Positions 31,279 to 38,928 of a stretch of 39,433 nt of DNA are shown here, piece by piece; position 1 is the first letter of the stretch; each line of letters begins with the position of its first letter. The position numbers were made by a program, and so were the translations under genes. The notes under the pieces were generated by a model. It saw only the letters and a program-made list of their open reading frames with translations, had not been told where the DNA came from and did not search any database. Origin of the DNA: Clostridiales bacterium (GTDB taxonomy: Bacteria > Bacillota > Clostridia > Christensenellales > Aristaeellaceae); assembly GCA_012729115.1 (NCBI GenBank), contig JAAYDR010000002.1, positions 1 to 39,433 of the forward strand, given 5' to 3'.

Positions 31279-32640
31279 TCAGGAAAGTTGGTTCACCAGT
31301 TCTTTAAACACCTCTCCGCGATGCTCGTAATCCCGGAACATGTCAAAGCTGGCGCAGGCAGGTGACAGTAGCACATTCCCTCCCTGCCTTGCCAGGGATC
31401 GGGCCATGTCGATGGCCTCTTTCATGCTGTAAACCCTTGTGGTTCTGGTATAGCCCACCTCTTCCAGATTGCGCTGAATTTGCTGGGCAGTTTGTCCTAC
31501 CAGCACCACGTCATGGATCATGCCACTGTCCACGATCTCTTTGCACAAAGGAAGAAAGTCTGCGTGTTTGTCATACCCACCTAAAATAAGTACGGTTGGA
31601 CTTTTCATACTTTGCACTGCTTTAATGGTACTGTCCACATTGGTGCCTTTGCTATCGTTGATATACACCACGCCCTGGAATACACGAACCTTCTCGATGC
31701 GGTGCTCCACACCGGTAAAGGATTGAAGCGTATGTCGGATCACAGCGAGGGGAACGCCCAACGATGCAGCCATAGCCGTAGCTGCTAAGGCATTTTCCAG
31801 GTTGTGGGGCCCTGGGATTAGTATCATATCTACATCGCAAACAGGCTGCGATACTCCCTTGGAAACAAAAACCACCTTCTGGTTTTCAACGCAGGCTCCC
31901 TCAGCCACCTTCTGGTTGCGGCTGAAGAATAGTACGTTACCCTTTAGCTTAGGGGCCATCCTCGCAACAGTGGGGTCATCCAGGTTGAGCACGGCAATGT
32001 CCGTTTCCGATTGGTTTTCAAATATACGCTGTTTCAGCTTTGCGTATTGGGCCATGGTTCCGTGGCGGTTGAGATGATCTTCAGTGATGTTGAGCATTGC
32101 AGCCACATGAGGCTGGAAAGTTTTGATGCTTTCCAATTGGAAGCTGGACACCTCAGTGACGATGATATCGTCTTTCTTGCTTTTCAGTGCGACGGTGGAT
32201 AAGGGATAGCCGATATTTCCCGCCACGTAGGTCATATAGCCCGCGTTTTCAAACATCTTGCCAAGCAGAGTTACAGTGGTTGTTTTTCCATTGGTGCCGG
32301 TAATTGCCAGCACCTGACCTTGGAGCAGCAAATATGCTAGTTCCATCTCCCCAATCAACGGTATGGCTTTTTCCTTGGCGGCTGATACAATGGGAGCGTC
32401 AATGGGTACGCCTGGGCTAATGACCACAAGATCCGCATCGGACAGGAGGCTTACAGGGTCTTTTCCCAAGCGAAATTCACAGCCCGTATCTTTCAGCTCG
32501 TCCAATTGACTCCCAAAGGACTCCAAATCCTTGGTATCGGACAGAATGGGAACTGCGCCGTTGTGAATTAATAGCCGAGCTGCAGCCACTCCGCTTCGGG
32601 CCATTCCGACCACCAACACCCGCTTCTTCTCCACTCTCAA
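31279..32640 (-). CDS. murD: UDP-N-acetylmuramoylalanine--D-glutamate ligase
   Basis: MurD adds D-Glu to UDP-MurNAc-L-Ala. The ~453-residue protein has an N-terminal Rossmann-like domain (VLVVGMARSGVAAARLLI), the central ATP site ITGTNGKTTTVTLLGKM, HLNRHGTMAQYAKLKQRIF with the carbamylated Lys region, HRIEKVRVFQGVVYINDSKG TN in the MurD-typical form, and the C-terminal LLSPACASFDMFRDYEHRG. TTG at 32640 is preferred as start because GGGGGGTG lies about six bases upstream; GTG at 32649 is inside that site and GTG at 32634 is an alternative. Confidence 0.95.
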   Translation of the reverse strand: MRVEKKRVLVVGMARSGVAAARLLIHNGAVPILSDTKDLESFGSQLDELKDTGCEFRLGKDPVSLLSDADLVVISPGVPIDAPIVSAAKEKAIPLIGEMELAYLLLQGQVLAITGTNGKTTTVTLLGKMFENAGYMTYVAGNIGYPLSTVALKSKKDDIIVTEVSSFQLESIKTFQPHVAAMLNITEDHLNRHGTMAQYAKLKQRIFENQSETDIAVLNLDDPTVARMAPKLKGNVLFFSRNQKVAEGACVENQKVVFVSKGVSQPVCDVDMILIPGPHNLENALAATAMAASLGVPLAVIRHTLQSFTGVEHRIEKVRVFQGVVYINDSKGTNVDSTIKAVQSMKSPTVLILGGYDKHADFLPLCKEIVDSGMIHDVVLVGQTAQQIQRNLEEVGYTRTTRVYSMKEAIDMARSLARQGGNVLLSPACASFDMFRDYEHRGEVFKELVNQLS

Positions 32641-32672
32641 ACAGTTCACCCCCCTATAAGTGTCAAGATAGC

Positions 32673-33692
32673 TTACGGAATTAGATTGATGGAAAGAAGT
32701 GCGATTAAGGACAAAATTCCGGTAATCACGACGTACATAGCCACTACCTGCTGCTCGCTCATGCCAGAAAGTTCAAAGTGATGATGGATGGGCGACATCT
32801 TAAAGACTCGCTTACCATGGGTGATCTTGAAATAGGTCACCTGAATCATAACCGACAGGGAGGACATAACCATGGTAAAGGCAATCAGCAATAAAAAGAG
32901 CGGCATCCGAAGCAACATAGCCATGCCGACGGTAGCGCCCCCGATAAACATGCTGCCTGTATCCCCCATAAACACCATGGCTGGGTAGTGGTTAAACCGC
33001 AAGAAACCCATGCAGGATCCGGCCAAAGCCATGGCAAAAAGGGCAAGGTTCTGATAGTTGCCCATATACGAAGAGTCTAGCGCCCCAACTGCCGTGATGG
33101 AAGCAAACACCGCCAACAAGCCCCAAGCGATGCAGCCTACCACCGTTACACTGGACAGCAGCCCGTCCAGGCCGTCCTGGAGATTCGCGCTGTTAATCAT
33201 GAACATGATCACCAACGTCATCAGGGGAATATAGAAAATACCCAAATCCCACTCTATGTTATAGAAAGGAATCAGAATCTTGCTGCCCACCATAGGATTC
33301 AGATAGCAGTAGGCGGAAAACGCGGCTCCGATTAGCACCTGCCCAATCACTTTCTGCCACCAGATGAGCCCGAGACTTCGCTTTTTAACTACCTTGATGT
33401 AGTCATCCACAAAACCAATCAGCATGCTCAACAGTGATATAGCCACCAACGCCAGCAAAAAGTCATTGGAATCATATACGTTTTCGTGAAGGACAAGGGC
33501 TACCAAGCTGGTGACCAATGCGAACATGATACCGCCCATCGTGGGTGTGCCCTGCTTCGTCTTGTGGCTTTCAGGTCCAAGTTCATAGATGGTTTGTCCA
33601 AATTTCAACTTGCGAAGTATCGGCAATACCCGGGGCCCGACCAGCAGCATGGCCAGCACGGACAGCACGAGTGCCATAATTAACCGCAGCAT
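32673..33692 (-). CDS. mraY: Phospho-N-acetylmuramoyl-pentapeptide transferase
   Basis: MraY transfers phospho-MurNAc-pentapeptide to undecaprenyl phosphate, giving lipid I. The 339-residue, ten-helix membrane protein has GPESHKTKQGTPTMGG, the catalytic Asp pair in GFVDDYIKVVKKRSLGL, INSANLQDGLDGLLSS, FMGDTGSMFIGG and the cytoplasmic loop PIHHHFELSGMSEQQVV. The ATG at 33692 lies seven bases past the murE stop, with AAAGGAG spanning that stop. A longer reading from 33764 would run inside murE and is rejected. Confidence 0.96.
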   Translation of the reverse strand: MLRLIMALVLSVLAMLLVGPRVLPILRKLKFGQTIYELGPESHKTKQGTPTMGGIMFALVTSLVALVLHENVYDSNDFLLALVAISLLSMLIGFVDDYIKVVKKRSLGLIWWQKVIGQVLIGAAFSAYCYLNPMVGSKILIPFYNIEWDLGIFYIPLMTLVIMFMINSANLQDGLDGLLSSVTVVGCIAWGLLAVFASITAVGALDSSYMGNYQNLALFAMALAGSCMGFLRFNHYPAMVFMGDTGSMFIGGATVGMAMLLRMPLFLLLIAFTMVMSSLSVMIQVTYFKITHGKRVFKMSPIHHHFELSGMSEQQVVAMYVVITGILSLIALLSINLIP

Positions 33693-33699
33693 GGCTTCC

Positions 33700-35172
33700 T
33701 CACTCCTTTGCGTCCCCTTCGCCCATTTCTGCCAGCAACTCCTGTACGACGACTTTCTCGTCAAAGGGCTTTTTCACGCCCATCACATCCTGATAGGTTT
33801 CATGCCCTTTCCCAGCCAGCACGATCACATCTCCCTCCTGCCCCATGGACAGAGCAAAACGGATGGCGTCCCGTCGGTTTTCAATAATGGTATACCGGCC
33901 CTGGGTTTTTTGAATTCCCCGTTCAATGGAGCGGAGGATCGCATTGGGATCTTCTGTTCGCGGGTTGTCACTGGTCAGGATGGAAAAGTCAGCAAGCCTG
34001 CCTCCGATTTCCCCCATCAAAGGTCGCTTGCCTTGGTCTCTGTCCCCTCCGCACCCAAAGAGCGCAATCACGCGATTTCTGGTAAAGGTCCGTACAGCGG
34101 TTAAGATATTCTCCAAGGCATCCGGGGAGTGTGAATAGTCCAGAATCACCTTGTAGGGAGTGTTGGTATCCAACATCTCAATCCGGCCCGGCACCGAGCG
34201 GACCGACTCCAATCCCGCTTTGATCGTGGGCGAATCAATTCCCAGAATCATTGCCATAGATGCCGCAGCCAGGGCATTGTAAACGTTAAACATGCCTGTC
34301 ATACGCATGTGCACGGTCATATCTTCCAGGCCTCGCAGCAGGATCGAAAAGGAAACCCCGTTTTCACTGATCTCGATATCCCTTGCAAAGACATCCGCAT
34401 TGGCGCTGATACCATAGGTTAGGTAGGGAATCTGAATCTCATTCAAGATTTTTTCTGTGGTTTCCTCATCTACGTTGAGAGCAGCATTAAGCACGGCTCC
34501 ATTCATGAAAAAACTCTTTTTGGAGTTGAAATAATTCTCCATGGTATTAAAGTAATCCAGATGGTCTTGGGAAAGATTGGTATAGCAACCTGCCTCAAAG
34601 GTAAGTCCATCCAATCGGTGCATGTCAATGGCGTGAGCGCTGACCTCCATGCTCACGGCTTCAACTCCCGCATCCCGCATTTGCCGGAAGCAACGGTGCA
34701 GGTCAATGGGGTCTGGGGTGGTTAGATTGCTGTGTATTTTTTCGTTACCGATCATATTGCCAGTGGTTCCGATAAGGCCAGTCTTAAAGCCTGCCTTTTC
34801 CAATATGGCTTTCAATAAAAAGCTGCTGGTGGTCTTACCCTTGGTGCCTGTGACACCAAAAAGGCGCATCTCTCTGGCGGGGTGGCCAAAAAAGGCGGAT
34901 GAAATATAAGCCATGGCGGAGCGGACATTCTCCACCCTTACTTGGGGCAGAGGGCTTTCCAGCAACCGGGATACGATCAGAGCCACGCAACCGCTTTTCT
35001 GGGCTTGCTGTGCAAAATCATGTGCATCAAACCTCGCGCCAGAAATGCAAAAGAAAAGGCCATTTTGAACTTCTTCCCGGCTGTCAATTACGAGGCTGTC
35101 TATCTGTGTGATCATGTTCCCCTTGGTTTCCAAAACCCCAGGAACATCTATTAGCAGATCTTGCAGCAGCAT
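33700..35172 (-). CDS. murE: UDP-MurNAc-L-Ala-D-Glu--2,6-diaminopimelate ligase
   Basis: MurE adds the third residue of the stem peptide. The 490-residue protein has the ATP site GVTGTKGKTTS (107-116), a substrate-binding stretch SNLTTPDPIDLH, EVSAHAIDMHRLDG, NLSQDHLDYFNTMENYFNSK with the carbamylated Lys, and DNPRTEDP near residue 400. The DNPR form is the marker for meso-diaminopimelate rather than lysine, so the wall is predicted to be DAP type. It starts 14 bases after the PBP stop with GGGGG upstream. Confidence 0.95.
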   Translation of the reverse strand: MLLQDLLIDVPGVLETKGNMITQIDSLVIDSREEVQNGLFFCISGARFDAHDFAQQAQKSGCVALIVSRLLESPLPQVRVENVRSAMAYISSAFFGHPAREMRLFGVTGTKGKTTSSFLLKAILEKAGFKTGLIGTTGNMIGNEKIHSNLTTPDPIDLHRCFRQMRDAGVEAVSMEVSAHAIDMHRLDGLTFEAGCYTNLSQDHLDYFNTMENYFNSKKSFFMNGAVLNAALNVDEETTEKILNEIQIPYLTYGISANADVFARDIEISENGVSFSILLRGLEDMTVHMRMTGMFNVYNALAAASMAMILGIDSPTIKAGLESVRSVPGRIEMLDTNTPYKVILDYSHSPDALENILTAVRTFTRNRVIALFGCGGDRDQGKRPLMGEIGGRLADFSILTSDNPRTEDPNAILRSIERGIQKTQGRYTIIENRRDAIRFALSMGQEGDVIVLAGKGHETYQDVMGVKKPFDEKVVVQELLAEMGEGDAKE

Positions 35173-35186
35173 CCATCATTCCCCCA

Positions 35187-37307
35187 TCACCATTTGTTGG
35201 GCATTTGAAAGTTGACTGTTACCACATGCTCGCGGGGTACATACTCCCCAGGAGCAGGTGCTTGGGAAACAGCAATCCCGCTGCCCTCGATCGCCATTTC
35301 CAGCTCTCTTTGCCGAAGCAGCCGTGCAGCCTCCACCATGGAAAGGCCCCGAACATCCGGTACGAAGACTAAATCGACCATTGTGAGGGGTTCTTGGGGA
35401 TTGGTATACAGCATGACCTGTCCCCCTAATACCAAGCTTGCGCCAGATGCTGGCATCTGCTCCGCTACCTGTTCTCCCTGTCCGTCATCCAGCACGGCAA
35501 AACCGAGTTCATGGAGTTCTTTACGGGCTTCCCAAAGGGGTTTCCCGATCATATTGGGAACAACAACCTCTGTTTGAGGCTCACCATTTTGGGGCATGCA
35601 ACCTAAATAAGGTAACACATCTTCCAGTATTTGTCTAGCAAAAGGCGCGGCGGTTGTTCCGCCATAATCCACCGGCATGTCAGCCTCATCAACGATTACC
35701 AGTAGGGCGATGCGGGGATCGTTGGCCGGAGCAAAACCGAAGAAGGAGCCAATGTGTACATCACGGACGATCCTGCCTTCTTTGTACACCTGTGCGGTTC
35801 CTGTCTTGCCTCCGATTCGATATCCGGAAATCGCAGCGTTCTTCGCTCCACCCTTACTCACAACCAACTCCAGTAATTCACGCATGGTCTGGGAGGTTTC
35901 CTGTGAGATGGGCGTTGAAACAACCTTGGGCAGAGTCCGGTACAGGATACTGCCATCTGCAGCCAAGGCCTCTTTGAGCAGGTAAGGGCGCATCAGATGC
36001 CCGCCGTTAACAACCGCGCAGGCCGCCGTGATGAGTTGCAACGGGGTCACTGCTACGCTCTGTCCAAATCCGATCCGTGCCAAGTCCACATTTTTCACCG
36101 ATTGCACAGGAATTAGTATACCACTTCCCTCCCCCTGTAAGTCAACCTGTGTTCGATTCCCCAGGCCGAAGGCTTTCAGGTAATGGTACATCCTTTCCTG
36201 TCCCATACGCAGGGCCAGTTCTACAAAAACAGGGTTACAGGAATTCTGTAACGCTTGAGTCATGGTCTCCGCTTTATGTGGGCTGCCCCAACAGCGGATG
36301 GTATCGCCATCAACCTTAATCTTGGCGTTGCAGTAAAAGGAATCGCTGGGTGTGGTAACACCACTGTCCAGAGCCGCTGCAGCAGTGAGAACCTTGAAGG
36401 TGGAACCGGGTTCATAGGCATCTGAAATAATCTTTATCCTCATCAAGCTTTGGAGTTCTTCTCCATTATTGCGGGGTGGATTGTTCGGATCATAATCAGG
36501 CTTGGAACACATGGCAAGAATTGCTCCTGTGTAGGGATCCATGGCAATCGCGTGAACGGCATTAGCCTTATTTACAGCAAAACATTCCCGCATTGCTTTT
36601 TCGCAGATTTCCTGGATGTTGGCGTCTATGGTCAGTTTAATGTTGCTTCCACGGGTGGGCTCCACATAGAGATTTTCGCTGTCATAGATTGCCTGAGACC
36701 TGGCATCCACGCTGGTAAGGCTTCTGCCCGTGGTCCCCCTAAGTAAGCTTTCATATTGCTGCTCAAGACCGGACTGTCCTACGCTGTCAATGTTGGTAAG
36801 CCCCAGGGTCTGCACCAGGAAAGCTCCTCTGGGATATATTCTGCGCACATCCTCATCATAAAGCAGAGCGCCTGCGTTGGCCTCCACCTCTTGACTTTGT
36901 TCCAGTTTACGCAGGATGTCCACATCATCCCGTGATACCTGTCTCTTGAGTGTCACGGAAGCTTTTGCTTTACTGGAAAGTTTGCCGAGAATTGATTCTT
37001 CAGAAAGTTTGAGTACCGGACCCACTGTGCGAGCAAACAGCTTTTCGTCCGTTACCTTTCGGGGGTTGACGCTGACAATATAAGCTGTTGCGCTCATAAC
37101 CAACATCTGACCATGGGTGTCCAGAATATCTCCACGTCGAGCGTATACGATGCCATCGCGAGTCCATTGCCGGATTCCGCGCTGGGTCAGTGCTACGGAC
37201 TCCACAGTGGTCAGCGTTACAATGCGGATCGTTAGGATCAAAAATAAAAAGACCAGGAGTACAAGCAAGGTGAATACGCGTCTGCGGATCGGAAGTTCAG
37301 TCGGCAT
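35187..37307 (-). CDS. Division/sporulation penicillin-binding protein with two PASTA domains (FtsI/SpoVD type)
   Basis: A 706-residue class B PBP, the septal transpeptidase that works with FtsW. It has a short cytoplasmic start, one membrane helix (about 11-33) and a dimerisation domain beginning RRGDILDTHGQML (58-70). The transpeptidase domain has STFK at 302-305 (nucleophile Ser302), SCN at 356-358 and KTGT at 501-504. Two PASTA domains follow (about 580-636, VVVPNMIGKPLWEAR, and 646-701, VFVPDVRGLSMVEAA). This architecture fits SpoVD or PBP2B/FtsI; only one such gene is seen in the cluster. The ATG at 37307 follows GGAGG by eight bases. Confidence 0.94.
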   Translation of the reverse strand: MPTELPIRRRVFTLLVLLVFLFLILTIRIVTLTTVESVALTQRGIRQWTRDGIVYARRGDILDTHGQMLVMSATAYIVSVNPRKVTDEKLFARTVGPVLKLSEESILGKLSSKAKASVTLKRQVSRDDVDILRKLEQSQEVEANAGALLYDEDVRRIYPRGAFLVQTLGLTNIDSVGQSGLEQQYESLLRGTTGRSLTSVDARSQAIYDSENLYVEPTRGSNIKLTIDANIQEICEKAMRECFAVNKANAVHAIAMDPYTGAILAMCSKPDYDPNNPPRNNGEELQSLMRIKIISDAYEPGSTFKVLTAAAALDSGVTTPSDSFYCNAKIKVDGDTIRCWGSPHKAETMTQALQNSCNPVFVELALRMGQERMYHYLKAFGLGNRTQVDLQGEGSGILIPVQSVKNVDLARIGFGQSVAVTPLQLITAACAVVNGGHLMRPYLLKEALAADGSILYRTLPKVVSTPISQETSQTMRELLELVVSKGGAKNAAISGYRIGGKTGTAQVYKEGRIVRDVHIGSFFGFAPANDPRIALLVIVDEADMPVDYGGTTAAPFARQILEDVLPYLGCMPQNGEPQTEVVVPNMIGKPLWEARKELHELGFAVLDDGQGEQVAEQMPASGASLVLGGQVMLYTNPQEPLTMVDLVFVPDVRGLSMVEAARLLRQRELEMAIEGSGIAVSQAPAPGEYVPREHVVTVNFQMPNKW

Positions 37308-37346
37308 TTTTATTTCCTCCACAAGATTGGTTCTCTGTGAACCAAG

Positions 37347-37420
37347 CAAAACAGCTTGCATGGACTCTTTTGTGCAAGCTGTTTTGTCTCTTTTGGACGG
37401 ATGAGAAGCCCACAGGCTTC
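37347..37420 (-). repeat. Two inverted repeats between the ftsL-like gene and the PBP gene
   Basis: A perfect 14-base inverted repeat (CAAAACAGCTTGCA at 37347-37360, its complement at 37373-37386, 12-base loop) is preceded in the transcript by a six-base stem GAAGCC/GGCTTC (37405-37420). On the minus strand the larger hairpin ends in GTTTTGCTTGG, so its 3' arm includes a T4 stretch like a weak terminator. It sits 40 bases upstream of the PBP start, inside the dcw operon. Confidence 0.7.
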
Positions 37421-37447
37421 CCTGTTTTCTTTTGAACTGGCTCCCGA

Positions 37448-38098
37448 CTAGTAACCCGATCCTGCGGAGGCCAGCGCTGGGATGGGGGTCTCAATCCCTG
37501 CATCCATGGCATCGGCGAACTCCCCGTTTTCCCTGGCAAGGCGAGCCTGTGTCTCCAAAGGCCGGGTATCCATGGCCACCAGATGAATGGCATTGGCAGA
37601 ATCCCCTGAGATCATGTTGAGATCTCTTGCAGCCGCATAGCAGATGGTAGCGGAGTCGGAGGCTTCCGCGATTTGAGCGGCCAGTTCATCGTTGATCTTG
37701 GCGCATTCTTCCATGGATGTGTTCATCCTGTTTAGTGCCTTTTGACGCTCTGCCAGAGTTCCCTGTTGGCTAAGTAACAGCAGTCCCAAAATAAAAGCCG
37801 TAACGGCAATCAGCAGGATGGCCCCCCGAAAGGAAATACGGATGCCGGGTTGTTCCTCCCGAGCTTTGAGGGATGCGCTCAACTCACGGTATTCTCTATC
37901 CAGGTGGGCGTATTCCAGCCGCTTTGCCTGGATTCGTCCTCTGCGGGGATTGTCCGGCTTCAGCAGTCCTGTTCTTGGATCGATCTCACTGTTGGGTAAA
38001 TACACGCTAGAGTGGACATACATCCTCTCCGTGGGATAGACATACTCCTGTCCGTATTCGCTTTCATATGTGCGATACACAAGGCTTTGTTGTGCCAT
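37448..38098 (-). CDS. FtsL-like membrane protein
   Basis: A 216-residue bitopic protein in the usual ftsL position, between mraZ and the PBP gene. Residues 1 to about 90 are predicted cytoplasmic, Tyr-rich at first (VYRTYESEYGQEYVYPTERM) and then basic. One membrane helix spans about 93-110 (GAILLIAVTAFILGLLLL). A coiled-coil-like segment follows (LAERQKALNRMNTSMEECAK to about 165), then an Ala-rich tail. Size and long N-terminus are unlike typical FtsL (about 100-120 residues), so the call rests on topology and place. The ATG follows AAGGAT. Confidence 0.6.
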   Translation of the reverse strand: MAQQSLVYRTYESEYGQEYVYPTERMYVHSSVYLPNSEIDPRTGLLKPDNPRRGRIQAKRLEYAHLDREYRELSASLKAREEQPGIRISFRGAILLIAVTAFILGLLLLSQQGTLAERQKALNRMNTSMEECAKINDELAAQIAEASDSATICYAAARDLNMISGDSANAIHLVAMDTRPLETQARLARENGEFADAMDAGIETPIPALASAGSGY

Positions 38099-38140
38099 CG
38101 TAATCTATCCTTTCAGCTTGACTCCTAGAACCTGCCCTAC

Positions 38141-38632
38141 TCAATCATCCAAATTTCCAACCTGTTCCAGGATGGAATCCAGATTTTCTGTAAAGTAGAT
38201 GTCTTCCGCGTGTGCCTTTGTACGATCCATAATACGCACATGGTCAAAGGCCCCACTGATCTCCAGATCCTTGGCTTCACCCAGCATCCTCTGTCTCAGG
38301 GTGGCAGGCAGCAGGAGCCTGCCCTGAGTGTCGGCCTGAGAGCCAGGAAAACTCAGCTTGGAGACTTGATCGGAATACCGCTGCACAATAGGCTTTCTCG
38401 GGTTCATGGCTCGAATCTCACTTAACAGTTGTGCAAAGACCGCATTGGGATACAGGGCGATTCCCTGAAAATCCCGGGTTGGACCAATGGTAAATGTCTC
38501 TCCTAGGGAAAGCCTGTAGGTTAATGGGATGATGATCCTTCCTTTAGCATCAATGGAATGCTCAAAAGAACCAAAGAAGGCATAGTTTTGCGGTCCTGCA
38601 CCGGGGGGGTTAACGGAGTCATAACCTTCCAT
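38141..38632 (-). CDS. mraZ: Transcriptional regulator MraZ
   Basis: MraZ is a ring-shaped DNA-binding protein of the SpoVT/AbrB fold that controls the dcw operon. The 163-residue protein has the two family repeats: FGSFEHSIDAKGRIIIP near residue 20 and DTQGRLLLPATLRQ near residue 100. It is slightly longer than usual because about 17 residues (MEGYDSVNPPGAGPQNY) precede the first repeat; no alternative in-frame start is present there. GGAGAGGGG lies upstream. rsmH, which follows mraZ in most bacteria, is absent. Confidence 0.94.
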   Translation of the reverse strand: MEGYDSVNPPGAGPQNYAFFGSFEHSIDAKGRIIIPLTYRLSLGETFTIGPTRDFQGIALYPNAVFAQLLSEIRAMNPRKPIVQRYSDQVSKLSFPGSQADTQGRLLLPATLRQRMLGEAKDLEISGAFDHVRIMDRTKAHAEDIYFTENLDSILEQVGNLDD

Positions 38633-38657
38633 AGGCCGCTATCCCCTCTCCTATCCT

Positions 38658-38701
38658 CCACATTTCACCCCAAAACAGGATGACAACACCATTATCACCC
38701 A
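38658..38701 (-). promoter_or_regulatory. MraZ-box-like repeats
   Basis: On the minus strand TGGGT-GATAA-TGGTG (38687-38701) overlaps the mraZ -10, and TGGGG-TGAAA-TGTGG (38658-38672) lies in the leader. Known MraZ sites are TGGGN repeats with five-base spacers; each unit here has one good and one imperfect repeat at the right 10-base period. Autoregulation is therefore likely but not certain. Confidence 0.5.
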
Positions 38702-38719
38702 CCATCTTTAATTTGTCAA
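38691..38719 (-). promoter_or_regulatory. Promoter of mraZ and the dcw operon
   Basis: Minus strand -35 TTGACA (38714-38719), 17-base spacer and -10 GATAAT (38691-38696), a near-consensus sigma-A promoter. Transcription should start near 38684, giving a leader of about 50 bases. Confidence 0.85.
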
Positions 38720-38778
38720 CTCAACAACGCGATATCATGCCTTGAATTTCTTAATATTCTCCGAGATAATATTATGAG

Positions 38779-38804
38779 TTGTGTGAACTTATGTTCGCAC
38801 ACAA
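38779..38804. repeat. Imperfect inverted repeat with a GAAC-N4-GTTC core
   Basis: TTGTGTGAAC (38779-38788) and GTTCGCACACAA (38793-38804) form an inverted repeat broken by two extra bases in the right arm. The core GAACTTATGTTC resembles the Gram-positive LexA/DinR box (GAAC-N4-GTTC). It lies about 60 bases upstream of the mraZ -35; no SOS gene is adjacent. Confidence 0.4.
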
Positions 38805-38814
38805 TTGGATGTAG

Positions 38815-38847
38815 GTAAAAAAGGCCGTGATTGCTTGCATCACGGCT
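38815..38847 (-). terminator. Intrinsic terminator downstream of the metallophosphoesterase gene
   Basis: On the minus strand, an eight-base stem GCCGTGAT/ATCACGGC (38824-38831 with 38839-38846, seven-base loop) is followed directly by a T6 run. It separates the right-edge gene from the mraZ promoter. The rest of 38633-38928 holds the mraZ regulatory elements and AT-rich sequence with no gene. Confidence 0.85.
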
Positions 38848-38928
38848 GGTAGCATGGTTTTATTGTCTCTATGAGTCCAAAACAAGCCAATATTATTACA
38901 TTATTGTAACATTTATATTAAAATAAAT

